A stretch of 64,000 nucleotides of DNA from assembly GCA_023451735.1 (NCBI GenBank), contig JAEXYH010000092.1, positions 1-64,000 of the forward strand. The letters run 5' to 3'. A program made the position numbers and the translations under genes. Positions 17,698 through 25,223 of this stretch are shown here, in pieces. Position 1 is the first letter of the stretch; each line of letters starts with the position of its first letter. The stretch comes from Pseudomonadota bacterium (GTDB lineage Bacteria > Pseudomonadota > Alphaproteobacteria > Rhizobiales > Rhizobiaceae). The notes below the pieces were generated by a model. It had not been told where the DNA came from. It worked only from the letters and a program-made list of their open reading frames with translations, and searched no databases.

Positions 17698-17725
17698 GCG
17701 AGCTTGACCTGAAGCTCGCTTTTTT
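17698..17725 (+). terminator. Rho-independent terminator between DUF4170 and waaA
   Basis: GCGAGCTT (17698-17705), loop GACCTG and AAGCTCGC (17712-17719) form a perfect 8-bp stem followed by six T. Upstream GCTTCAGGT (17685-17693) is exactly complementary to ACCTGAAGC (17707-17715), which overlaps the loop and right arm. The two structures exclude each other, as in an attenuator. Confidence 0.88.
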
Positions 17726-17814
17726 GACGCATTTGTGAAGCAGGTAAGTCGAGCTAAAATATTGCTCCGGGGTGAGGTATTGATGGCGCTAGGCATGGAT
17801 AGGGAGCGAGGGCA

Positions 17815-19146
17815 ATGAGCGGCGCTGTGGCTCGCATGGCTCTTGCCGGCTATCGGCTTGCAGGCGTGGCGCTTTATCCTCTGGCTGGTCCCTATCTCGC
17901 CTTCCGGGCAATGAAGGGCAAGGAAGATCGTTCTCGTCGTCTGGAAAGGCTTGGTTACGCCAGCCAGCCGCGCCCGCGCGGGCCGCTGGTCTGGGTCCAT
18001 TCCGCCAGTGTCGGCGAAACCCTTTCCATCCTGCCGCTGATCCGCGAGCTGCGCCGCCGCGAAATCCATGTCGTGCTGACCACCGGTACCGTCACCTCCG
18101 CAGCGCTTGTCGAGGCACGGCTCGGGGACGAGGTCATCCATCAATATGTGCCGGTCGACGTAAAATTCCCCATCAAGCGCTTCATCAGCTACTGGAAGCC
18201 CGACGCCTGCATCACGGCGGAATCCGAGATCTGGCCAACGACGGTTGCCGAACTTGCGCGTCGCCGCATTCCGCAGATTCGCGTCAATGCCCGCATCTCG
18301 GATCGCTCCTTTGGCCGCTGGAGCAATCACGCCAAGATGGCCGAGGCGCTGTTCGAAAAGATGGCGCTTGTCGTTGCTCAGTCCGATCTCGACGCGGAAC
18401 GGTTCCGCGATCTCGGCGCTTGGCCGGTCATCGTGTCCGGCAACCTGAAGAGCGATACCGATCCGCCGCCCTGCGACGAGCTGCTTCTGGCCAAATACAA
18501 GGCCGAGATCGGCGACCGCAAGACCTGGGCGGCGATCTCCACCTTCGACGGTGAAGAAAAGGCGGCAGCGACCGTTCACCGGGCGTTGAAACCGAAGAAC
18601 GGCCAGTTGACCATCATCGTGCCGCGCCATCCCGACCGCGCCGACGCGATCGAAGCCATGCTCAAGGAAGAAGGCCTCGTCGTCGCCCGCCGTTCGCGCG
18701 ATGATGTGCTGACGCCGGAAACGGATATCTTCCTCGGCGATTCCATCGGTGAGATGGGACTTTACCTGCGCTTGACCGAGATTGCCTTTGTCGGCCGTTC
18801 GCTGACAAATGAAGGCGGCCAGAACCCGCTGGAGCCGGCAATGATCGGCTGCGCCGTGCTCACGGGCCCGAACATCCAGAATTTTCGCGATGCCTATCAG
18901 CATCTCGTCCGCAAGGGCGGTGCGCGGGTGGTCAAGGATGTCGAGATGCTGGCCAAGGCCGTCCACTACCTGCTGATCACCGATCCCGCCCGAGCTAAGA
19001 TGGTGGAGGCCGGGGCCGATGCGATGGAGGATCTGCGCGGTGCGCTCGCCAAGACCGTCAAGGCGCTGGAACCCTATATCAATCCCTTGACCGTCACGGC
19101 GCGCCTGCAGCCGAAGGTCGCTGCCGCCATCGGCAACAGCCGATGA
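17815..19146 (+). CDS. waaA: 3-deoxy-D-manno-octulosonic acid transferase
   Basis: WaaA (KdtA) transfers Kdo from CMP-Kdo to the lipid A precursor at the cytoplasmic face of the inner membrane. The protein has 443 residues. The N-terminal GT-B domain contains GPLVWVHSASVGETLSILPLI (about residues 56-76), the acceptor-binding region with the catalytic Glu in SVGE. SEIWPTTV follows near residue 138. The C-terminal donor domain has IIVPRHPDRADAIE and NEGGQNPLEPAMIG, which bind CMP-Kdo. A hydrophobic N-terminus (about residues 5-30) anchors it. The stop overlaps the start of the HAD gene by 4 bases. Confidence 0.96.
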   Translation: MSGAVARMALAGYRLAGVALYPLAGPYLAFRAMKGKEDRSRRLERLGYASQPRPRGPLVWVHSASVGETLSILPLIRELRRREIHVVLTTGTVTSAALVEARLGDEVIHQYVPVDVKFPIKRFISYWKPDACITAESEIWPTTVAELARRRIPQIRVNARISDRSFGRWSNHAKMAEALFEKMALVVAQSDLDAERFRDLGAWPVIVSGNLKSDTDPPPCDELLLAKYKAEIGDRKTWAAISTFDGEEKAAATVHRALKPKNGQLTIIVPRHPDRADAIEAMLKEEGLVVARRSRDDVLTPETDIFLGDSIGEMGLYLRLTEIAFVGRSLTNEGGQNPLEPAMIGCAVLTGPNIQNFRDAYQHLVRKGGARVVKDVEMLAKAVHYLLITDPARAKMVEAGADAMEDLRGALAKTVKALEPYINPLTVTARLQPKVAAAIGNSR

Positions 19147-19886
19147 GCTCATCTCCCGCGATCGCAGGCATCCTTTTCGACAAGGACGGCACGCTCATTC
19201 GTTATGACGAAAGCTGGGGTCCCGTGAACCGCGAGGCCGCCCGTATCGCTGCAGCCGGCAATGCGGCGCTCGAACCCGTGCTGCTGGTTGTTGGCGGTAT
19301 GGATCCCGAGACCGGCAAGACCAAGGCCGACAGCTTGCTCGCCGCCGGCAATTCCGCCGAAATCGCAGAAGGTTTCATTGCGGCCGGATCTCAGTTCGAC
19401 GTGGCCGATCTGACCCGGGAACTCGATGCGCTTTTCCTCCGGGCCGCGGAGTTTTCCGTGCCGGTTGCCGATCTTCCTTCCGTGTTTTCGGATCTGAAGG
19501 CGCGCGGCCTCAAACTTGGCATAGCTTCCAGCGACAACGAGAAGGCAATCCGCCGCATGGCGGAAAGCTTCGGTATAATCAGTCATGTTGATTTCATCGC
19601 TGGATACGACAGCGGTTTCGGCACAAAACCCCAGCCTGGGATGATGCTGGCCTTCTGTGAGGCCGTTGGCCTTGAACCGGGGCAGGTCGCGATGGTCGGC
19701 GACAACAATCACGACATGCATATGGGCCGCGCTGCGGGCGCAGGGCTTAACCTCGCCGTACTGACCGGCACGGGAACGCGCGAGACGCTTTCCGCGCTTG
19801 CCGACCATTGCCTCGACGACATTACGGCACTCTCCGACATCATCTTCGCTCCGGCATCGTCCAGCGCGGTTTCTGCGGGGGAGTAG
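19143..19886 (+). CDS. HAD-family hydrolase, phosphoglycolate-phosphatase-like
   Basis: A 247-residue haloacid dehalogenase phosphatase. The nucleophile motif is GILFDKDGTLIRYD (about residues 9-22), motif II is LGIASSDNEKAI, and the C-terminal acidic motif is VAMVGDNNHDMHMGRAAG. A cap domain of about 100 residues lies between motifs I and II. Its ATG overlaps the waaA stop by 4 bases and lpxK begins 6 bases after its stop, so it is translated within the lipid A/Kdo operon. That context makes a sugar phosphate such as Kdo-8-phosphate a possible substrate, but nothing in the sequence proves it; the usual label is Gph-like. Confidence 0.85.
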   Translation: MSSSPAIAGILFDKDGTLIRYDESWGPVNREAARIAAAGNAALEPVLLVVGGMDPETGKTKADSLLAAGNSAEIAEGFIAAGSQFDVADLTRELDALFLRAAEFSVPVADLPSVFSDLKARGLKLGIASSDNEKAIRRMAESFGIISHVDFIAGYDSGFGTKPQPGMMLAFCEAVGLEPGQVAMVGDNNHDMHMGRAAGAGLNLAVLTGTGTRETLSALADHCLDDITALSDIIFAPASSSAVSAGE

Positions 19887-19891
19887 AAGCG

Positions 19892-20935
19892 ATGGTCTCC
19901 GAAGCACCGCCCTTCTGGTGGGAAAAGGCCGATTGGCGCGCCTTCGCGCTGATGCCGTTTTCGGCCCTCTACGGCGCAATCGCAGGAAAAAGGATGCGCA
20001 CGGCCAAGCGCGCATCCGCCTCGGTTCCGGTCATCTGCGTCGGCAATTTCACAGTCGGCGGCGCGGGCAAGACCCCGACCTCGATCGCGCTCGCAAGAGC
20101 GGCGAAGGAAATGGGGCACAGGCCCGGTTTCCTTAGTCGCGGTTATGGCGGCTCGCTGGACGTGACGACGCTGGTCGATCGCGATCGCCACCGGGCCGAT
20201 GCCGTGGGCGACGAGGCGCTGCTTCTTGCCGCTGAAGCAATGACGGTGATCTCGCGCAGGCGCGTTGATGGCGCAAGAAAGCTTGCCGCGGAAGGCGCTG
20301 ACCTGATCATCATGGACGATGGGTTTCAGAGTGCGCGTCTGCGTTTGGATTTCGCCTTGGTGGTGATCGATAGCGTGAGAGGCATCGGCAACGGTCATCT
20401 TGTGCCCGGCGGCCCGGTCCGGGCGCCGATAGCAGAGCAGATGCAACAGCTGTCTGCCATCCTCAAGGTTGGCAACGGAGAAGCGGCAGACGCGCTGGTC
20501 CGTAAGGCGGCCCGTGCCGGCAAGGCGATCCATGTGGCGACCCTGCAGCCCCGGCCACATGAGGCTCTGGCGGGCAAAAACGTGCTGGCCTATGCCGGCA
20601 TCGCCGATCCGGAAAAATTCTACCGCACCGTCCGGTCGATCGGTGGACTGATTTCAGCGACCCGCTCTTTCCCCGATCACCACTATTTCACCGAGGACGA
20701 AATCCAGTCGCTGATCGACGATGCGGAGCGGGAAGGCCTGATACTGGCAACAACGGCCAAGGACGCCGCCCGCCTTGCCGGTCATTCCGGCCCGGCCCGT
20801 GCCTTGATGGAAAAGTCGAAAATCGTCGAGGTCGACATGGTCTTCGACGATCCCCATGGCCCTGTGGCCATGATCGAGACGGCATTCAGAAATTTCCGCG
20901 AAAGAAACCTGCGCGAGGGCGCGGCGAAAGGCTGA
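19892..20935 (+). CDS. lpxK: Tetraacyldisaccharide 4'-kinase
   Basis: LpxK phosphorylates the 4' position of the tetraacyl disaccharide to form lipid IVA. It is 347 residues. The N-terminus EAPPFWWEKADWRAFALMP with the hydrophobic stretch AFALMPFSALYGAIAG is the membrane-association helix. The P-loop is VGNFTVGGAGKTPTSIAL (Walker A). IIMDDGFQSARLRLDFALVV carries the DDGFQ motif. The start at 19892 is chosen because the family begins just before PFWW; a frame from 19808 overlaps the HAD gene. It is the last gene of the waaA operon, convergent with DUF2093. Confidence 0.96.
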   Translation: MVSEAPPFWWEKADWRAFALMPFSALYGAIAGKRMRTAKRASASVPVICVGNFTVGGAGKTPTSIALARAAKEMGHRPGFLSRGYGGSLDVTTLVDRDRHRADAVGDEALLLAAEAMTVISRRRVDGARKLAAEGADLIIMDDGFQSARLRLDFALVVIDSVRGIGNGHLVPGGPVRAPIAEQMQQLSAILKVGNGEAADALVRKAARAGKAIHVATLQPRPHEALAGKNVLAYAGIADPEKFYRTVRSIGGLISATRSFPDHHYFTEDEIQSLIDDAEREGLILATTAKDAARLAGHSGPARALMEKSKIVEVDMVFDDPHGPVAMIETAFRNFRERNLREGAAKG

Positions 20936-20939
20936 TTTT

Positions 20940-21173
20940 TCAGTCTACCTTCTGGTTCGGCAATGTGCCGGCGCGTTTTTCGGCTTCCAGCGAGGTTGCG
21001 CAATCGACATAGGCTTCCTGCCGGGCAACGCTCCAATAGCGGAGTTCATCGACCGGAATATTGACGCCGGTCGTAGCGCAGATGACATAGGAGCCGGCGC
21101 TCAGGATCTGATAGTCGCCGTCGAGATAGCGGATCTTGGCCTCGCGAAAGCCGCTTCCCTCAAACCGGTTCAT
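20940..21173 (-). CDS. DUF2093 family protein
   Basis: A 77-residue small alphaproteobacterial protein of unknown function. Conserved features are MNRFEG, AKIRYLDGDYQILSAGSYV and the IPVDELRYWSVARQEAY segment. It is cytosolic by composition. Start at 21173 is used because the family begins MNRFEG. It is divergent from nothing and lies between lpxK (convergent, 4 bases apart) and mutL, on the same strand as mutL and downstream of it. Confidence 0.85.
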   Translation of the reverse strand: MNRFEGSGFREAKIRYLDGDYQILSAGSYVICATTGVNIPVDELRYWSVARQEAYVDCATSLEAEKRAGTLPNQKVD

Positions 21174-21241
21174 CACTCGTCTCCTGCGAAAAAACATCGG
21201 TCCCCTCTACCCCGAACCAATTGCGATTACCAGAGCGCTTC

Positions 21242-23119
21242 TCAACTGCGCCCGAACAGCCGCTCTATATCAGAAAGCTTGAGTTCGATATAGGTCGGCC
21301 GCCCGTGGTTGCAGGTTCCCGAACCGGGCGTCGCCTCCATCTGGCGCAAGAGCGCGTTCATCTCGTCCGGCTTCAGCCGCCGCCCGGACCTCACCGATCC
21401 GTGGCAGGCCATGGTCGCGGCGATATATTCGAGTTTGTTTCTCAAGCCGCTCGCCGTGTTCCATTCGGCAATCTCGTCGGCGAGATCGCGGACAAGCGCG
21501 CCGGCATCTACCTCGCCGAGCATGGCCGGCGTTTCGCGCACGGCAACGGCGCCGGGGCCGAAGCGCTCGATCGCGAGACCCAGCCTGTCGAGTTCGGTTG
21601 CATGCACCATCAGCCGGTCGCAATCTTCTTCCGGCAGATCGATGATCTCGGGGATCAGCAGAACCTGCGAGGCAAGGCGGTCGTTTTCCAGCGCCTTGCG
21701 CAGGCTCTCGTAGACCAGTCTTTCATGCGCGGCATGCTGGTCGACTATAACGAGACCCTTCTCGGTCTGGGCGACGATGTAGTTCTCATGGACCTGCGCG
21801 CGGGCAGCACCCAGCCGGTAACCGGCGGCGGTGGTCTCAGGCGTATAGGTTGTTTCCGCTACCGTGTCGGCGCGTGCGGTCGGCGCAGCAAAGGCGTCGA
21901 AACCCGACTGGGTCGGGCGGGCTGCATAGGCGGTTGCGATATCGAGATCGAGCGGCCTTGAAGGGGAGGACGACGCGGACCAGCTTGCCTGCGGAGGAGC
22001 CGAATGCGGATAGGAGCGCTGCGGAAAAGCCGAACCCGGGGCCTCGGAAAAACCTGGCTGTGCCGGTGCCTGCTGAAACGAACCGGGCTGGAAGGCGCGC
22101 AGCATAGCAGCCGCTCCTGTCGTTGAGGCGCGGTCGCCTTCGCGATGCAGCGCCTGGCGGATGGCGCCGACGATCAGCCCGCGCACCAGCTGCGGATCGC
22201 GGAAGCGCACATCGGCCTTGGCCGGATGCACGTTGACGTCGACGAAGGCTGGATCGAGATCGATCGACAGCACCGCCACCGGATAACGCCCTGCCGGCAT
22301 CTGTTCGGCATAGGCGCCGCGGATCGCCGACAGGATCAGCTTGTCCTGTACAGGGCGACCGTTGACGAAGGCGAACTGGTGCGCCGAGTTGCCGCGGTGA
22401 AAGGTCGGCACACCGACAAAGCCGGACAGCGACACATCTTCGCGCCCGGCATCGATCTCGATCGCATTTTCCTTGAACTCAGGTCCGAGGATCTGCGCCA
22501 TGCGGGCAAGATGGTCTTCGCCGGTTGCCGGAAGTTCCAGCGTCGACCGGTCGGAGCCGGACAGCACAAAACGGATATGCGGAAAGGCGATCGCCATGCG
22601 TTTGACCACTTCGGTGATCGCCGCCGCTTCCGCCCGCTCCGTCTTCATGAATTTCAGCCGGGCAGGGGTGGCGAAAAACAGGTCGCGCACCTCGACCACG
22701 GTGCCCTGATTGGCCGGTGCCGGTTTGACCGGCGAAGCCTGGCCGCCGTTGACGGACACCTGCGAACCGGATGGATCGCCATGGCGGCGGCTGGTGATCG
22801 TCAGTCTTGCGACCGAGCCGATCGACGGCAGCGCTTCGCCGCGGAAACCGAGCGTGTGGATATCGTCCAGCGTCGTGGAGATCTTCGACGTGCAATGGCG
22901 GCGCACTGCAAGTTCCAAATCCGCGGCATCCATGCCCGAACCGTTGTCGGTAACACGCACAAGGCTTTTGCCTCCGCCGGCCGTGGCGATTTCGATTCGC
23001 GTCGCACCGGCATCGATTGCATTCTCGATCAATTCCTTCGTCGCGCTGGCCGGTCGTTCGATGACTTCGCCGGCGGCAATCTGGTTGATCAGGGTTTCTG
23101 GCAGGAGTTTTACGGACAT
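21242..23119 (-). CDS. mutL: DNA mismatch repair protein MutL
   Basis: MutL couples mismatch recognition by MutS to downstream strand incision. The protein has 625 residues. The GHKL ATPase domain starts VKLLPETLINQIAAGEVIERPAS and contains KELIENAIDAGATRIEI (catalytic Glu), DNGSGMD and LGFRGEALPSIGSVA. A proline/serine/glutamine-rich linker spans about residues 340-430. The C-terminal dimerisation domain has the IVDQHAAHERLVYE and ATMACHGSVRSGRRL segments. The DQHAAHERLVYE motif alone does not prove endonuclease activity; the DQHAxxE(x)4E pattern is present and the ACHGSVRSG motif also fits an endonuclease-type MutL. Start at 23119 matches the family. Confidence 0.96.
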   Translation of the reverse strand: MSVKLLPETLINQIAAGEVIERPASATKELIENAIDAGATRIEIATAGGGKSLVRVTDNGSGMDAADLELAVRRHCTSKISTTLDDIHTLGFRGEALPSIGSVARLTITSRRHGDPSGSQVSVNGGQASPVKPAPANQGTVVEVRDLFFATPARLKFMKTERAEAAAITEVVKRMAIAFPHIRFVLSGSDRSTLELPATGEDHLARMAQILGPEFKENAIEIDAGREDVSLSGFVGVPTFHRGNSAHQFAFVNGRPVQDKLILSAIRGAYAEQMPAGRYPVAVLSIDLDPAFVDVNVHPAKADVRFRDPQLVRGLIVGAIRQALHREGDRASTTGAAAMLRAFQPGSFQQAPAQPGFSEAPGSAFPQRSYPHSAPPQASWSASSSPSRPLDLDIATAYAARPTQSGFDAFAAPTARADTVAETTYTPETTAAGYRLGAARAQVHENYIVAQTEKGLVIVDQHAAHERLVYESLRKALENDRLASQVLLIPEIIDLPEEDCDRLMVHATELDRLGLAIERFGPGAVAVRETPAMLGEVDAGALVRDLADEIAEWNTASGLRNKLEYIAATMACHGSVRSGRRLKPDEMNALLRQMEATPGSGTCNHGRPTYIELKLSDIERLFGRS

Positions 23120-23457
23120 CTTGCCATTTTCGGGGATTCTGCCGCTGTAGAAAAGGGCTGCGACACAATTATCCTCGGCAATCGTCCCGATGGGAAACGC
23201 CATTAATCCGGCCTTAAGGTAAACGGGCTAGGTTCCTCTATAGAAATTGGATGAACCCGGGAGAGCGTCTCCGCTCTTCGCGAATGACCAAAGTGGCGGC
23301 CAGCTGGGCACCGCGACAACAACCTGGTCCTTCGTTGATGACTTGCAGCCAGCATGTTCCCGACTGACGAGCGTGAAGGAAGTTTTGCCGATCGAACATT
23401 GAATCGGCTGACCGGGCATGGCGAAAAGCCGTCCTGAAAGCATACGGAGTTTCATCC
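23120..23457. promoter_or_regulatory. Divergent promoter region of mutL and the PAS-REC gene, with CtrA-like site
   Basis: 338 bases with no convincing gene. TTAA-TCCGGCC-TTAA at 23203-23217 is an exact TTAA-N7-TTAA, the core of the CtrA box. A short perfect hairpin AGAGCG-TCTC-CGCTCT lies at 23262-23277. CGGAG at 23445-23449 is the ribosome binding site of the gene at 23458. No clear -35/-10 pair can be chosen. Confidence 0.4.
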
Positions 23458-25137
23458 ATGAATGATTTGGACACGGCGGATCCGAACATTCAGACTGCCA
23501 TCCTGGAAGCACTGTCCGAGGGCTTGTCCGCGGCAGTGCTGCTCTATGACAAGAACGACCTGGTCGTGTTTGCCAGCCAGCAGCTCGCAAATATCATACG
23601 GGTGCAACCCCGCCTTCTGGTGCCGGGAACCCGTATCCGTGACCTTCTTTCGGCCATGTATGATGCCGGTATCCGCCTTGTCGCTGACACCCACAATTAT
23701 CGCCGCGCACTGAGCCGCGAGGACTGGGTCGCCGAACAGATTGCCGGCCTCTGGAAGGAGCGTTCGGAAAGCCTGGAACGCCCAGGTCCGGATCGGTGGC
23801 TGAATGTCGTCAAGCGGCGTCTCCCCTCGGGCTACGGGGTCTGCGTCATCAAGGACGTTTCCGAGCAGAAGAAGCGTGAGGAACAGTGGCGTCTTGATAC
23901 CGAACGTGTTCAGGTGACCGAAGAGGTTCTCGACAATCTGCCTTTCCCGATCAGCGTCAAGGACCGGAACTCCACCTTCGTTGCGGTCAACAAGGCCAAT
24001 TGCGACTTTCTCGATCTGCCGGCCGATGCGATCCTTGGTCACAAGGGAACCGACATCAACAATAAGGCATTCGAGGACCGTCTGGCGCCGATTAACCAGC
24101 ATGTCTATGAGACCGGCGAGCCCATCCAGCTTCCGGAGCGCATCACCCGACCGGATGGATCAACGACGCTGACGGTCGTTCACAAATATCGCATCGGTAA
24201 GCCCGGCCGCTATTACCTCGTGACGGTCAAGCAGGATGTGTCCTCGATTGCCGCAGGCGCCGGTGTCGACCAGTCGCTGCAATCGACGGATTGGGCATCC
24301 GGCTTCGTTCCGATCGATATGACTCGTGACCCGGTGCCTGTCTCGCCAGTTAGTTCTGATTCCGCGATTGTCGGTGCGAAAATACTCATCGTCAGCCGTT
24401 TTGCCGGTACGGTGGCCGACGCCGTCGATCTCCTTTCCCGGCATGGAGCCGACGTTTCCGCAGCCGCCGATGCCGACGAGTTCACCCTGTTTCTTCAGCT
24501 CGCCGCCGAAGCCGATGTTAGGATCGATCTCGTGGTGATCGATGCCCGCATGCCGGCGGAGCTGACACAGGTTGCCGAAGCCTATGGAGTAACGGCATTG
24601 CGTGCCAAAGAGACAGCCTTCGGGCCGGATCTGCCGGTTCTGGTCGCCGCCGAACTGGGAAAGCCCGTTGACGAGGTCGTTTTGCCATCGGTCGATGAAC
24701 AAACTTTCCAGAAGGTGTCGAAAGACGAAAGCGTCGACGTTCTGGTAGCCGAGGACAACGAGGTGAACCAGATCGTCTTTTCCCAGATCATCGAAGGGCT
24801 CGGCTATCGCTATGTGCTTGCTGTCGATGGCGAGGAAGCAGTCCGCCTGTGGCGCGAACATTCGCCCCGTCTCGTCCTGATGGATGTGACGCTGCCGAAG
24901 CTGACCGGTTTCGAGGCCTCCGCCGCAATCCGGGCGCTGGAAGACGGAACCGAGTCCGTGCCGATCATCGGTGTCCTGCCGCAGGCCTTCGACCGTGACC
25001 GCGAAGCCTGCATTGATGCAGGCATGGATGATGTGATCTTGAAGCCGATAAGCCCGGAAGCATTGGACACGATCTTCCAACGGTTTCTGGCCGTCGCCGA
25101 GGACGAGATCGAAGCGGAAGCCTGGCCCGTTTCGTGA
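23458..25137 (+). CDS. PAS-PAS-receiver signalling protein without kinase domain
   Basis: A 559-residue cytosolic signalling protein. Residues about 12-120 form a first PAS-like domain (AAVLLYDKNDLVVFASQQ). Residues about 150-265 form a second PAS domain (PFPISVKDRNSTFVAVNKA, and a PGRYYLVTVKQDVS end). Residues about 300-400 look like a degenerate receiver (AKILIVSRFAG, VVIDARMP). Residues about 425-545 are a receiver with the acidic pair E432-D433, phospho-acceptor D479 in LVLMDVTLPKLTGFEA, and K529. The usual Thr/Ser of ALTA is replaced (IIGVLPQA). The H-box and HATPase domains that normally separate PAS and receiver modules in hybrid kinases are absent. Output is therefore unclear; the next gene encodes a GGDEF-EAL protein. 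Confidence 0.85.
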   Translation: MNDLDTADPNIQTAILEALSEGLSAAVLLYDKNDLVVFASQQLANIIRVQPRLLVPGTRIRDLLSAMYDAGIRLVADTHNYRRALSREDWVAEQIAGLWKERSESLERPGPDRWLNVVKRRLPSGYGVCVIKDVSEQKKREEQWRLDTERVQVTEEVLDNLPFPISVKDRNSTFVAVNKANCDFLDLPADAILGHKGTDINNKAFEDRLAPINQHVYETGEPIQLPERITRPDGSTTLTVVHKYRIGKPGRYYLVTVKQDVSSIAAGAGVDQSLQSTDWASGFVPIDMTRDPVPVSPVSSDSAIVGAKILIVSRFAGTVADAVDLLSRHGADVSAAADADEFTLFLQLAAEADVRIDLVVIDARMPAELTQVAEAYGVTALRAKETAFGPDLPVLVAAELGKPVDEVVLPSVDEQTFQKVSKDESVDVLVAEDNEVNQIVFSQIIEGLGYRYVLAVDGEEAVRLWREHSPRLVLMDVTLPKLTGFEASAAIRALEDGTESVPIIGVLPQAFDRDREACIDAGMDDVILKPISPEALDTIFQRFLAVAEDEIEAEAWPVS

Positions 25138-25160
25138 TCGGTTGTGCCTTAAGCTGATAC

Positions 25161-25203
25161 ACCAGCAAAGTTTCTTAATCTTTGTCCCGCATCCTCTGCT
25201 GGT
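25161..25203 (+). promoter_or_regulatory. Inverted repeat in the leader of the GGDEF-EAL gene
   Basis: ACCAGCA (25161-25167) is exactly complementary to TGCTGGT (25197-25203), and CAAAG/CTTTG within could form an alternative small hairpin. It ends 20 bases before the start codon. It may be an operator, a weak terminator of the PAS-REC gene, or a leader structure. Confidence 0.35.
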
Positions 25204-25223
25204 TTCGACAAGCAGGATTTTTT

